Origin: DATCKG01 sp036562385
GTDB taxonomy: Bacteria; Bacillota; Sulfobacillia; Symbiobacteriales; Symbiobacteriaceae
Reading direction: 5' to 3'
NCBI GenBank assembly: GCA_036562385.1
Contig: DATCKG010000096.1
Coordinates: 1 to 26,016, forward strand
Length of the DNA: 26,016 nt
Shown: piece after piece, positions 7,253-15,817 of the stretch
Layout of the letters: the number at the start of each line of letters is the position of its first letter
Position numbering within the stretch: the stretch's first letter is position 1
Notes under the pieces: generated by a model
What the model was told of the DNA's origin: nothing
Seen by the model: only the letters and a program-made list of their open reading frames with translations
The model's database searches: none
Made by a program: the position numbers and the translations under genes

Positions 7253-8811
7253 CGGCGGAGCAGTCCCGCGCGGTATTCAAAGCGGCCGGCATCATCTCCG
7301 TCGTGACGGTGCTCAGCCGCCTGCTGGGGTACCTCAGGGACGCGCTGCTGGCCGCCCGCTTCGGGGCGACCCACATCACCGACGCCTACGTGGTGGCGCA
7401 GGATCTGCCGGCCTCCCTGTATGCCGCGGTGGGGGTTACCCTGGTGACGGTCTTCATCCCGGTCTACCGGGAGTCGCTGCAGAAGCGGGGCGAGGAGGCC
7501 TCGTGGCGGCTGGTCAACACCGTCCTGAACATGACCCTGCTGGTCTCGGGTGTGCTGCTGGTTCTGGGCCTGGTGCTCGCCCCCCTGTACGTGCCCCTGC
7601 TGGTGCCGGGGCTGCCGGAGGAGCCGAAGGCCCTGGCGGTTTCGCTGACGCGGACGATGCTGCCCATGCTGCTGTTCATGGGCATGGCCGGGGTGGCGTC
7701 GGCGGTGCTCAACGCCAACCGCCACTTCACGGCGCCGGCCATGGTGGGGCTGGTGAACAACCTGCCGGTGGTGCTGATGCTGATGGTGGTGAGCGCCACC
7801 TGGCAGATCCGGTGGGTGGCCTGGTCGGTGGTGTTCGGGGCGGTGGCCGGCGCCCTGATGCTCATGCCGCTTCTGCCCCGGCTGGGTTTTCGCTACCAGC
7901 CGGTGGTGGACTGGCACGACCCGGGCCTGGCCCAGGTGGGCCGGCTGATCGTGCCGGTGCTGATCACCACGGTGCTGGTGCAGTTTCAGGATTTCTTGGA
8001 CCGGTTCCTGGCCTCCCATCTGGCGGAGGGTTCCATTTCGGCCCTGAACTACGCGGTGAAGGTCAACTCGCTGCCCTACGGAGTGGTGGGGGCGGCGATC
8101 TCCACGGTCCTCTATCCGAGCCTGGCGGAGCACGCCGCCGACGCGGAGATTCCGGCCCTCCGCCGGACGGTGACCGCCGGCATGCGGACCATGGCCTTCG
8201 TGCTGCTGCCCATGGCCCTGGGACTGTGGGTGTTCCGGGAGGAGATCGTGAAGATCATCTTCGAACGGGGCGCTTTCGACCTGCGGGCCACAGCGGCGAC
8301 GGCCTATGCCCTGCAATTTTACTCTCTCGGCATCCTTTTCTTCGGCTGGCAAGATTTCCTACAGCGGTGCTTTTTCTCCCTGCAGGATACCCTGACGCCC
8401 CTGCTGTCCTCCCTCCTGCTGGTGGGGCTCAGCGTTACCTTCAAGATTCTCCTGGTGGGGCCGCTGTACCACGGCGGTCTGGCCCTGGGCTCCGTGCTGG
8501 CCGCCGTGGCGGCGGTGCTGTTCCTGCTGGCCCGGCTGCGGAGGCGGCTGGGCGGCATCGGGGGCCGGGAGATCCTGCGGGCTACCGGTCTCAATCTGGC
8601 CACCTCCGTTGCCGGATGTGCGGCAGGCTATGTGCTCTATCAAGGGGCGGCTCAGTTCTTCCCAACCTCTTCGCTCCTGGATCAGGCCGTCCGCCTGGGG
8701 GTGGGGCTGAGCACCGTCGTGGCGGTGCATGTGGGGCTTGCCTTGCTGGCGGGCCTCCGGGAGGCTTCGGATCTGGTCACCCAGGTGGCGGGCCGGCTGC
8801 GAAAGCGCTAG
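7249..8811 (+). CDS. murJ: MurJ/MviN-family lipid II flippase
   Basis: 520 residues, GTG start overlapping the preceding stop by 4 nt, with GAGGAG (7231-7236) upstream. The N-terminal block ITVLSRLLGYLRDALLAARFGAT-like sequence, then DAYVVAQDLPASLY and FIPVYRE, is the MviN signature; about 14 hydrophobic segments follow, with FEREGAF-like IIFERGAFD near residue 340. MurJ flips undecaprenyl-linked peptidoglycan precursor to the outer face of the membrane. Because this copy lies in a polysaccharide operon next to csaB and tagA, it may instead or also flip a wall-polymer precursor; sequence alone cannot separate these. Many Firmicutes carry several MurJ-like proteins. Confidence 0.93.
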   Translation: MTAEQSRAVFKAAGIISVVTVLSRLLGYLRDALLAARFGATHITDAYVVAQDLPASLYAAVGVTLVTVFIPVYRESLQKRGEEASWRLVNTVLNMTLLVSGVLLVLGLVLAPLYVPLLVPGLPEEPKALAVSLTRTMLPMLLFMGMAGVASAVLNANRHFTAPAMVGLVNNLPVVLMLMVVSATWQIRWVAWSVVFGAVAGALMLMPLLPRLGFRYQPVVDWHDPGLAQVGRLIVPVLITTVLVQFQDFLDRFLASHLAEGSISALNYAVKVNSLPYGVVGAAISTVLYPSLAEHAADAEIPALRRTVTAGMRTMAFVLLPMALGLWVFREEIVKIIFERGAFDLRATAATAYALQFYSLGILFFGWQDFLQRCFFSLQDTLTPLLSSLLLVGLSVTFKILLVGPLYHGGLALGSVLAAVAAVLFLLARLRRRLGGIGGREILRATGLNLATSVAGCAAGYVLYQGAAQFFPTSSLLDQAVRLGVGLSTVVAVHVGLALLAGLREASDLVTQVAGRLRKR

Positions 8812-8829
8812 CGAAGGGAGACCACAGCC

Positions 8830-9936
8830 ATGGCAGAGATTCTGGTCTCCGGGTATTACGGCTTTAACAACGCAGGAGATGAGGCCATTTTGGCGGGGAT
8901 GCTCCGGGCCCTCCGGGACCTGGTTCCCGATCTGGCCGTGACGGTGATCTCCGGAAAAGCCGCGCATACCCGGTCCCTGCACAGCGTTGAAGCGGTGAGC
9001 CGGGGAGACGTCAAGCAAATCTGGCGGGCGCTGGGCCGGGCCGATCTGATGATCTCCGGAGGCGGCAGTCTGCTTCAGGATGTGACCAGCAGCCGGTCGC
9101 TGACCTACTACCTGGGGCTGGTGGCCATGGCCCGCATGCGCCTGAGGCCTGTGGTCTTTTATGCCCAGGGGGTGGGGCCTGTCACCCGTCCCCTCGGCCG
9201 GACCCTGATCCCCGCCATCGTCAACACCGTGAACCTGATCACGGTGCGGGACCAGGAATCGGCGGAGACGCTGCGCCGGCTGGGGGTGCGGCTGCCGCCG
9301 GTGACGGTGACGGCGGACGCGGCGCTGGCCCTGGGACCGGCGGACCCGGAATGGGGGGCCAAGTTGCTGGCCGAGTACCGGGTCGACCTGGGCCGGCCGG
9401 TGATCGGGGTGTCGGTACGGCCCTGGAAGCAGGGGGACCGGTCCTGGGAACCGGGACTGGCCCGTGCGCTGGACCGGCTGGCCCGGGAGACGGGCGGGCA
9501 GGTCGTCTTCCTGCCCATGCAGCAGCCCCACGACGTGTCGGCGGCCCGGGAGGTGGCCGGCCGGATGGAGGAGCCGGCGGTGCTGGTCCGGGGCAACCAG
9601 ACCTACAACCACCTGCACGCGATGGTGGCCCGCTGCGACCTGCTGATCGGGATGCGCTATCATGCCCTGGTGTTTGCCGCCATGAACGGCGTACCCCTGG
9701 TGGGGATCAGCTACGACCCAAAGAATGACAGCTTCTTGCGCCAGATCGGCGAGCGGGCGGCGGGCAGCACCCACCATCTGGATCCGGAGGCGGTGGTGGC
9801 CGCGGCCAGACGGGCGCTGGAGGACGCCCCGGCGGTGCGCCGGCGCCTGCAGGAGCGCATGGCGGAACTGACGCCTCTGTCGCGGAAGAACGCGGAACTG
9901 GTAGTCGATCTGCTCAGACAGCGGGGGAGCTTATGA
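8830..9936 (+). CDS. csaB: CsaB polysaccharide pyruvyltransferase
   Basis: 368 residues, ATG with AAGGGAG (8814-8820) 9 nt upstream. The start ILVSGYYGFNNAGDEAILAGML is the CsaB hallmark, followed by ADLMISGGGSLLQDVTSSRSLTYYL, VVFYAQGVGP, ITVRDQES and, near the end, LIGMRYHALVFAAMNGVPLVGISYDPK. CsaB adds pyruvyl ketal groups to secondary cell-wall polysaccharide; in Bacillus and related species those ketals are what SLH-domain S-layer proteins bind. The gene therefore suggests that this operon makes the anchor polymer for an S-layer. The next gene overlaps its stop (ATGA). Confidence 0.93.
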   Translation: MAEILVSGYYGFNNAGDEAILAGMLRALRDLVPDLAVTVISGKAAHTRSLHSVEAVSRGDVKQIWRALGRADLMISGGGSLLQDVTSSRSLTYYLGLVAMARMRLRPVVFYAQGVGPVTRPLGRTLIPAIVNTVNLITVRDQESAETLRRLGVRLPPVTVTADAALALGPADPEWGAKLLAEYRVDLGRPVIGVSVRPWKQGDRSWEPGLARALDRLARETGGQVVFLPMQQPHDVSAAREVAGRMEEPAVLVRGNQTYNHLHAMVARCDLLIGMRYHALVFAAMNGVPLVGISYDPKNDSFLRQIGERAAGSTHHLDPEAVVAAARRALEDAPAVRRRLQERMAELTPLSRKNAELVVDLLRQRGSL

Positions 9937-10667
9937 GCCGAGCGAGAGTGCTGGCCCTGGAAGTCGACAAGGTGACCATGCAGGAGGCGCTGGAGCGCTG
10001 CCTGGCGTTTGTGGACGGGGAGCAGCCCCGCCTGGTGGTGACGCCCAACGCGGAGATTGCATATGCTGCCCTTCAGGATCCGGAACTGGCGGCGATCCTG
10101 AACGGAGCGGACCTGGTGGTGCCGGACGGTGCCGGGGTGGTGCTGGCTTCCCGCATTCTCGGGGACCCGGTGCCGGAGAAGGTGGGGGGCGTGGACCTGG
10201 CCACCAACCTGGTGGCGGCGCTGTCGGAGCAGGGGCGGGGGCGGATCTACCTGCTGGGCGCCCGCCCGGAGGTGGTGGCCGAGGCCGCCCGCCGGCTGGC
10301 GGAGCGCTATCCGGGCATTACGGTGGCGGGGTACCGGGACGGGTACTTTTCCCCTGCGGAAGAGGCGGATGTGGTGGCGGCCATCCGTGCGGCCCGGGCG
10401 GACGTGCTGTTCGTGGGGATGGGATCGCCCAAGCAGGAGCGCTTTCTCAGCCGGAACCTGGACCGCCTGAACGTCAAGATCGGCATGGGGGTCGGAGGGA
10501 CCCTGGATGTCTGGGCAGGTGCGGCCAGGCGGGCGCCGGACTGGATGATCCGGGCCAACCTCGAATGGCTGTATCGGATCGTGAAGTTTGGCCGCTACGG
10601 GCGCAGCCTGCCTCCGCTGTTCAAGTTCATGCTGGCGGTACTGGTCACGAGGGTGCGGGGGCGGTGA
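9933..10667 (+). CDS. tagA: WecG/TagA/CpsF family glycosyltransferase (GT26)
   Basis: 244 residues, ATG overlapping the csaB stop by 4 nt, with a G-rich ribosome site just before it. Conserved blocks are LVVTPNAEIAYAA (with the family Thr), DLVVPDGAGVVLASRILG (with the catalytic Asp), YLLGARPEVVAEAARRL, FVGMGSPKQERF and GVGGTLDVWAGAARRAPDWM. TagA adds N-acetylmannosamine to undecaprenyl-PP-GlcNAc, the committed step of wall teichoic acid linkage-unit synthesis; CpsF/WecG relatives act on capsule or ECA precursors. Here it probably starts synthesis of the wall polymer that CsaB then decorates. The basic, hydrophobic C-terminal tail fits membrane attachment. Confidence 0.93.
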   Translation: MSRARVLALEVDKVTMQEALERCLAFVDGEQPRLVVTPNAEIAYAALQDPELAAILNGADLVVPDGAGVVLASRILGDPVPEKVGGVDLATNLVAALSEQGRGRIYLLGARPEVVAEAARRLAERYPGITVAGYRDGYFSPAEEADVVAAIRAARADVLFVGMGSPKQERFLSRNLDRLNVKIGMGVGGTLDVWAGAARRAPDWMIRANLEWLYRIVKFGRYGRSLPPLFKFMLAVLVTRVRGR

Positions 10668-10670
10668 GGG

Positions 10671-11399
10671 ATGCGCATCGGCGTGTTCAGTGATGTTCAC
10701 TCCAACTACCATGCCCTGGTGGCGGTGCTGGCGGACATGCGCCGGCGGGGCGTGGACCGGATGGTCTGCCTCGGGGACATCACCATGAAGGGGCCTTTGC
10801 CGAAGGAATGCGTGGACCTGGTGCGGAGTCTGGGCTGTCCCGTGGTGCGGGGGAATACCGACGGAGCGTACCATCCGGATTTTTATCCCCACAAATTCCG
10901 CCCAGTGAACCGAAGCCAGGAGATGGCCCAGCGGGATTTTGACCGGCACGTGGCCGCCCTGTCGGAAGAGGACCGGCTCTGGCTCCAGAACTTGCCGATC
11001 GCCATCAGCGATACCATCGACGGGGTGCGGATGGATTTTTTTCATGCCACCCCCACCAACAACTATGTGCTGATTCTGCCGTGGACGGATAATGCGACCC
11101 TGGCTACCCTGCACATGGCGGAGGAGACAAAGCTCTCCCTGTTCGGCCACTGCCACCGGGCCTTCATCCGGAACGTGGAGGGACGGACGGTGGTCAACGC
11201 CGGCAGTGTGGGGCTGCCCTTTGACGGGGATCCCCGGCCCAGCTACGCCCTGGTGGAGGTGGAGGGCGGCAGCACCTCCGTCTCCATCGTGCGGGTTCCC
11301 TACGATCCGACCCCGGCCATCCGGGCGGCCAGGGACGTGGGGATGGCAGGGTGGGAGCTGTTTGCCCACACCGTCACCACCGGACGTTTTCCGGGGTAG
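10671..11399 (+). CDS. YfcE/MJ0936-type metallophosphoesterase
   Basis: 242 residues, last gene of the operon, 3 nt after tagA. The calcineurin-like metal ligands are all present: SDVHSN (Asp8, His10), CLGDI (Asp36), GNTD (Asn62), a His in DFFHATP and FGHCHRAF, then NAGSVGLPFDGD. The GNTD form and the FGHCH/NAGSVG ending are typical of the YfcE subfamily of small phosphodiesterases. It probably hydrolyses a phosphodiester in the cytoplasm; the substrate is unknown, and a link to polysaccharide precursors is only suggested by position. It ends just before a strong terminator. Confidence 0.88.
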   Translation: MRIGVFSDVHSNYHALVAVLADMRRRGVDRMVCLGDITMKGPLPKECVDLVRSLGCPVVRGNTDGAYHPDFYPHKFRPVNRSQEMAQRDFDRHVAALSEEDRLWLQNLPIAISDTIDGVRMDFFHATPTNNYVLILPWTDNATLATLHMAEETKLSLFGHCHRAFIRNVEGRTVVNAGSVGLPFDGDPRPSYALVEVEGGSTSVSIVRVPYDPTPAIRAARDVGMAGWELFAHTVTTGRFPG

Positions 11400-11424
11400 C
11401 GGCATCGATGCGTGAGCGCGCTAT

Positions 11425-11469
11425 AGGCGACCGGAGAGGCTTGGACCTCGCCGGTCGCCTGCCGCTTTT
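11425..11469 (+). terminator. Terminator of the polysaccharide operon
   Basis: AGGCGACCGG (11425-11434) pairs perfectly with CCGGTCGCCT (11451-11460), and inside it GAGG pairs with CCTC, giving about 14 bp with one mismatch and a 6-nt loop. GCCGCTTTTC follows. It lies 26 nt after the last stop codon. Confidence 0.78.
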
Positions 11470-11535
11470 CTCGGGATATGCTTCTTGGGTTGTAACAGTT
11501 AAACTCAGGAAATCAGCCCGCCAGGAAGGATGACC

Positions 11536-11544
11536 TGATATACT
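11536..11544 (+). promoter_or_regulatory. Candidate extended -10 promoter of ftsEX
   Basis: TGATATACT fits an extended -10 (TGnTATAAT with one mismatch). No convincing -35 lies 16-18 bp upstream, which is tolerated for extended -10 promoters. The start would be near 11551, about 64 nt before the ftsE start. A second AT-rich hexamer, TATGAT at 11557, is an alternative. Confidence 0.38.
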
Positions 11545-11614
11545 GTCGAACATCGATATGATCTGTAGTTCTATAGTTCCGTATGGGTAAGTCTTATCGG
11601 GAGTGAGGCTGAGG

Positions 11615-12304
11615 TTGATCCGATTCGTCAACGTGACGAAAATCTATCCCAACTCGCAGGTTCCTGCCCTCAGCGGAATCAACCTCCATATCGCCCGGGG
11701 AGAATTTGTCTTTCTGGTCGGCCCTTCCGGCGCCGGTAAGTCGACCCTCATGAAACTGTTGTATCGGGAAGAGGTGCCTACCTCCGGCAGGGTCATCGTC
11801 GACGGCAAAGACATCGGCCGCATGCGTCCGCAGATGGTTCCGTATCTCAGGCGCAACATCGGGATCATCTTTCAGGACTTCAAGCTCCTGCAAGAACGGA
11901 CTGTGTATGAGAATGTGGCCTTCGCCCTGGAGTGCACGGATGTTCCCCGGCGGGAGATCAATCGCCGGGTTCCTGCCGCGTTGGAATTGGTGGGGCTGCG
12001 GGACAAGGCCCGGGCCCGCTGTGTGGAACTGTCGGGAGGAGAACAGCAGCGGGTGGCGGTGGCCCGCGCGATCGTACGGAATCCGGTTTTGGTGATCGCC
12101 GATGAACCGACGGGGAACTTGGATCCGGAGAATTCGTGGGCGATCATGAAACTTTTGTCCGATATCAACCAGATGGGGGCCACGGTGGTGGTGGCCACCC
12201 ATGCCCGCAGCATCGTTGACAGGATGAAGAAGCGGGTGATCGCCATCGACAAGGGCATGGTGGTGCGGGACGAGGAGAGGGGGACCTACGGCTATGAGCT
12301 TTAG
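11615..12304 (+). CDS. ftsE: Cell-division ABC transporter ATP-binding protein FtsE
   Basis: About 229 residues from TTG 11615; this start gives the usual FtsE beginning MIRFxNVTKxYP and has GTGAGG/GAGG just upstream, while the GTG at 11603 has none. Walker A GPSGAGKST (36-44), Q-loop Gln87 in GIIFQDFKLL, signature LSGGEQQRVAVARA (139-152) and Walker B VLVIADEPTGNLD (from 158) are intact. FtsE hydrolyses ATP in the cytoplasm and, with FtsX, signals across the membrane to activate peptidoglycan hydrolases rather than transporting a substrate. It overlaps ftsX by 11 nt. Confidence 0.96.
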   Translation: MIRFVNVTKIYPNSQVPALSGINLHIARGEFVFLVGPSGAGKSTLMKLLYREEVPTSGRVIVDGKDIGRMRPQMVPYLRRNIGIIFQDFKLLQERTVYENVAFALECTDVPRREINRRVPAALELVGLRDKARARCVELSGGEQQRVAVARAIVRNPVLVIADEPTGNLDPENSWAIMKLLSDINQMGATVVVATHARSIVDRMKKRVIAIDKGMVVRDEERGTYGYEL

Positions 12305-13220
12305 GGCCTGGGCCCTGGCCGTCCGGGATTCGGTTCGCAGCATCGTCCGGAGCCCTGTGATGTCCCTGGCATCCATGGCCACCGTGGCGGTCTCCCTGCT
12401 GGTTCTGGCGGTGATCCTGCTGCTGGCGGTGAACCTGGAGTACATCGCCACCACCGTGGAGCAGCAGGTGGAGATCGCCGCGTACCTGTGTGCCAGCGAT
12501 GACGAGAATCCGGCGTGCGAGAACCGGGAGCCGACGGAAGCGGAGAAACGGGCCCTCGTGGAGGCGGTCAAGCGGATCCCGGGAGTGGAGCAGGTCACCT
12601 TCGTCTCCAAGGACGTCGCCCTGCAGCGGATGAAGGAGCAGTTGGGCGACCGTAAGGACATTCTCGAGGAGTATGAGGAAGAGGGGAAAAACCCTCTCCG
12701 GGATGCGCTGGAGATCCGGGTGGTGGATCCCAACGAGGTCAAGCGCGTCGCCGCGCAGGTGGAGAAGCTTCGCGGCGTCAGTGAGGTGAATTACGGCAAG
12801 GAGTTTGTGGACAGGCTCCTGGCCTTTACCCGGGCGGTGCGGCTGGGTGGCATCGGGCTGGTGATGATGCTGCTGGCCGCCACGGTGCTGACGCTGTCGA
12901 ACACGATCCGGCTGTCGGTCTACGCCCGGCGCCGGGAGATCGCCATCATGAAGCTGGTGGGTGCCACGGACTGGTACATCCGCCGCCCCTTCATTGTGGA
13001 GGGGGTGCTGCTGGGCGTCGTCGGCGGGCTCCTGGCCATGGCCCTGACGGGATGGGGCTATGTGGAACTGGTGACGTACGTGCAGCGGAACATCCCCTTC
13101 CTGCCCATGGTCGCACCGCAGAAGATCCTGGGGAATCTGACCGGCGGCATGATTCTCCTGGGCGCGCTGCTGGGATCAACCGGAAGCATCGTGTCGATGC
13201 GCCGATTCCTGAAGGTGTAA
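12294..13220 (+). CDS. ftsX: Cell-division permease-like protein FtsX
   Basis: 308 residues. One N-terminal membrane helix (about 25-48), a large extracellular domain (about 50-180) and three C-terminal helices with the conserved MLLAATVLTLSNTIRLSVYARRREIAIMKLVGA segment match FtsX. The extracellular loop contains GVEQVTFVSKDVALQRMKEQLGD, the typical FtsX region that contacts the hydrolase partner. Unusual is a short insertion after the first strand, CASDDENPACEN, with Cys66 and Cys75 that could form a disulfide outside the membrane. The start codon lies inside the end of ftsE, so the two are translationally coupled. The partner is probably the M23 endopeptidase encoded next. Confidence 0.95.
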   Translation: MSFRAWALAVRDSVRSIVRSPVMSLASMATVAVSLLVLAVILLLAVNLEYIATTVEQQVEIAAYLCASDDENPACENREPTEAEKRALVEAVKRIPGVEQVTFVSKDVALQRMKEQLGDRKDILEEYEEEGKNPLRDALEIRVVDPNEVKRVAAQVEKLRGVSEVNYGKEFVDRLLAFTRAVRLGGIGLVMMLLAATVLTLSNTIRLSVYARRREIAIMKLVGATDWYIRRPFIVEGVLLGVVGGLLAMALTGWGYVELVTYVQRNIPFLPMVAPQKILGNLTGGMILLGALLGSTGSIVSMRRFLKV

Positions 13221-13233
13221 CGGAGGTGCTAGC

Positions 13234-14394
13234 ATGCCGAGCCAAGAGCTGCCCGCCCGGAGGCGGTGGCTGGCCACTGCGGTGGCAGCAGTCGCCCTGG
13301 TGGGGCTGGGGGCACAGATGGGCCATGCCGGCCCGCAGGACGATCTGAACCGGGCCCTGGAGGAGCAGCGGATCCTGGAGCAGCAGCGGCAGCAGGCGGA
13401 GAACGAACTCCAGCGGGTCTACGGGGAAGCCGAAGTAGCCCAGCGGGAGCTGGCTGAGCTGGACCAGGAACTGGCGGAGGCTGAGGAAGAGCTGGATATG
13501 ATCAGCACCGAACTGGCCGTTACCGAGGCGGAGCTGGCGGCGCTGGAGGCCGACCTGCGGGCAGCCCAGGAACGGCACGATGAGCGGATGAAGCTCCTGG
13601 GCCGCCGGCTGCGGGTCATCAACGAAGAGGGACAGGTCCACTACCTGGAGGTGCTGCTGGGCAGCAGGAGCATCCAGGAGTTTCTGACCCGGCTGGATAT
13701 GTTGAAGGAACTGTTCAAGCAGGATGCCAGGCTGCTGGATGAGATCCGGGAAGAGAAACGCCAGATCGCGGCGAAGCAGGAGCAGGTGGAGGCCCGGCGC
13801 ACCCAGTTGGTAGCCCTGAAGGAACGGGCCGAGGAACAGTACAACATGGTGGCCGCCCGGCGCGCGGAACGGGAGATCGCCTCCCGGCAGTTGGATCAGC
13901 GCAAGCGGGAACTGGAAGCCATGCTGGATGCCATGGAGGAGGAAGCGCGGCAGATTCAGTACCGGATCTGGCTGGCCCAGCAGCAGATGGCCCGGCCTGG
14001 CGACGGCTTCGCTCCGATCTATCCGGTATCGGGCTTCGTCATCACCGATACGTTCGGACCCCGGCTGCATCCCATCCTGGGAACCTGGCGGAACCATTAC
14101 GGCACGGACTTCGCCGTACCTTACGGAACGCCGGTCCATGCCATTGAGGACGGCGTGGTGATCTTGGCTGAATGGAGCGATACCTATGGCAACTTGATCG
14201 TCATCGACCACGGCGGCGGCATCGCCAGTTGGTACGCCCACAACTCCGAGTTCCGGGTGAGGGTGGGCGACGTGGTCAGGCAGGGGGATGTCATCGCCCT
14301 GGCCGGCTCCACGGGGTGGTCCACCGGGCCCCATGTGCACCTGGAGATCCACGTTGACGGCGTGCCGCAGGATCCCATGTCCTTCCTGCCGTAA
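13234..14394 (+). CDS. Coiled-coil M23 (LytM) peptidoglycan endopeptidase, EnvC-like
   Basis: 386 residues, ATG after GGAGGTG (13222-13228). A basic N-terminus and hydrophobic stretch (about 11-31, ending GHAG) form a secretion signal or anchor; residues about 35-250 are a long Glu/Gln/Leu-rich coiled coil; the M23 domain occupies about 265-386. Zinc and catalytic residues are intact: HYGTD (His288, Asp292), YAH (His336) and HVH (His367, His369). It should therefore be an active endopeptidase cutting peptide cross-links, unlike E. coli EnvC, whose domain is degenerate. The coiled-coil-plus-hydrolase design and its place directly after ftsEX suggest FtsEX controls it, as for PcsB or CwlO. That control is inference. 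Confidence 0.92.
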   Translation: MPSQELPARRRWLATAVAAVALVGLGAQMGHAGPQDDLNRALEEQRILEQQRQQAENELQRVYGEAEVAQRELAELDQELAEAEEELDMISTELAVTEAELAALEADLRAAQERHDERMKLLGRRLRVINEEGQVHYLEVLLGSRSIQEFLTRLDMLKELFKQDARLLDEIREEKRQIAAKQEQVEARRTQLVALKERAEEQYNMVAARRAEREIASRQLDQRKRELEAMLDAMEEEARQIQYRIWLAQQQMARPGDGFAPIYPVSGFVITDTFGPRLHPILGTWRNHYGTDFAVPYGTPVHAIEDGVVILAEWSDTYGNLIVIDHGGGIASWYAHNSEFRVRVGDVVRQGDVIALAGSTGWSTGPHVHLEIHVDGVPQDPMSFLP

Positions 14395-14413
14395 TCCGAT
14401 CCAGGCGGAGAAA

Positions 14414-14440
14414 AGGCCCCCGCAAGGGGGCCTGCCGTTT
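14414..14440 (+). terminator. Intrinsic terminator after the ftsEX-M23 operon
   Basis: AGGCCCCC, loop GCAA, GGGGGCCT (14414-14433): a perfect 8-bp stem with a tetraloop, then GCCGTTT. It starts 20 nt after the M23 stop and separates the operon from the protease gene. Confidence 0.8.
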
Positions 14441-14446
14441 CCTCAT

Positions 14447-14476
14447 TTGACCGCAGGAATGCCGGGGACGTATACT
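14447..14476 (+). promoter_or_regulatory. Promoter of the S41 protease gene
   Basis: TTGACC (14447-14452), 18 bp, TATACT (14471-14476): 5/6 matches in both boxes. The start would be near 14483. Its position directly after a terminator supports independent expression of the protease. Confidence 0.65.
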
Positions 14477-14524
14477 CAGTTCGGAAGTGCATAAAAATGG
14501 CAACATAGCGTGGTTTGAGAAGGG

Positions 14525-15751
14525 ATGATCCGGGGGATGATTGAGCGCCGCAAGGCCTTCACCCTGACGGTGGTACTGGTCTTTCTGTGCAGTCTGGCCA
14601 GCTATTACGCCGGGGCTGTGGGCCTGATTCCGGGCACAGAGCGGCTGACGGGGAACAGGGCCGCTGCGAGCGAAAGCATCGATTTGGACCGGATCCGGGA
14701 AGTCCAGCGCTACATCGAGAAGAAGTTTGTGGACGAAATTTCCCCCAGCGACCTGGCCAAGGGTGCCACCGAGGGTGCCCTGCGGGGCATGCTGGAGGCC
14801 ACCGGGGACAAGTATTCCGTCTACTTCAATCCTACGGAGTATAAGCAGTTTCTGCAGCATTTTGAGGGGAGCTTCACCGGCATCGGGGTCCAGGTGGAAC
14901 TGTCGCCCAAGACCGGCCTGGTGACGGTGGTGGCCCCCTTCAAGGGGAGCCCCGGGGAGAAGGCTGGGCTGCGGCCGGGGGACACCATCCTCGCGGTGGA
15001 CGGCAAGGATGTGCGGGGGCTGACGCTGGACGAGACCGTCGCGCTGATCCGGGGGCCTGAGGGTACCACCGTCACCCTGACGGTGGGCCGGGAGGGCGTC
15101 CCGGAACCCCTGAAGTTCGTGATCACCCGGGCGAAAATCGAACTGCCCGCGGTGGAGTCGAAGATGGTGGACAGCGAAGTGGGCTACATCCGGCTGATCG
15201 AGTTCAGCAAGGGGGCCACCAACCAGGTCAAGCGGGCCATTGACGAACTCCGCAGCCAGGGCGCCACCCGCCTGATCCTGGACCTGCGGCAGAACGGCGG
15301 CGGCCTGCTGGACGAGGCCATCGGGGTCACCTCGCTGTTCGTGCCGCCCAAGGAGCCGGTGGTTCACATCATCTACCGGGACCGGCCTCAGGAGACCTTC
15401 CGGTCTCGCGGCAACCGGACTTTCGACATGCCGCTGGTGGTTCTGGTGGACGAGGGAACCGCCAGTGCTTCGGAGATCGTGGCCGGGGCTATCAAGGATC
15501 TGAAGGCCGGCGTGCTGATGGGGGTCCGGACCTTCGGCAAGGGATCGGTGCAGACGTTCTACGAGCTTTCCGATGGGTCGGGCATCAAGCTGACCACGGC
15601 CAAGTACCTGACGGCCGGGGGCAACTCCATCCATGAGGTGGGGATTGAGCCGGACATCGTGGTGGAGAACACCACCAGGGCCCTGCCGGGGGATCCCAAC
15701 GACGTGCAGCTGCAGCGGGCCATCGAGTACGTGAAGACCATGTCCCGCTGA
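14525..15751 (+). CDS. ctpA: S41 C-terminal processing peptidase with PDZ domain
   Basis: 408 residues from ATG 14525; an ATG at 14537 is equally or more likely because GAAGGG directly abuts the first ATG. A membrane anchor lies near residues 12-32, so the protease acts outside the cytoplasm. A PDZ domain follows (about 115-200, with GIGVQVEL, GSPGEKAGLRPGDTILAVDG), then the S41 core with RLILDLRQNGGGLLDEA. The catalytic pair is Ser314 (GTASASEIVAGA) and Lys339 (TFGKGSVQT), 25 residues apart as in CtpA/CtpB/Tsp. Such proteases trim C-terminal ends of secreted or membrane proteins and, in several bacteria, control wall hydrolases. Bacillus also has a ctpB gene near ftsEX, and the synteny hints at a shared function. 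Confidence 0.94.
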   Translation: MIRGMIERRKAFTLTVVLVFLCSLASYYAGAVGLIPGTERLTGNRAAASESIDLDRIREVQRYIEKKFVDEISPSDLAKGATEGALRGMLEATGDKYSVYFNPTEYKQFLQHFEGSFTGIGVQVELSPKTGLVTVVAPFKGSPGEKAGLRPGDTILAVDGKDVRGLTLDETVALIRGPEGTTVTLTVGREGVPEPLKFVITRAKIELPAVESKMVDSEVGYIRLIEFSKGATNQVKRAIDELRSQGATRLILDLRQNGGGLLDEAIGVTSLFVPPKEPVVHIIYRDRPQETFRSRGNRTFDMPLVVLVDEGTASASEIVAGAIKDLKAGVLMGVRTFGKGSVQTFYELSDGSGIKLTTAKYLTAGGNSIHEVGIEPDIVVENTTRALPGDPNDVQLQRAIEYVKTMSR

Positions 15752-15817
15752 CACGGAAAGCCCTCCGGCGGTAAGGCCCGCATGGGCACGGCGATGGCCG
15801 GGAGATGGACAGACAGC

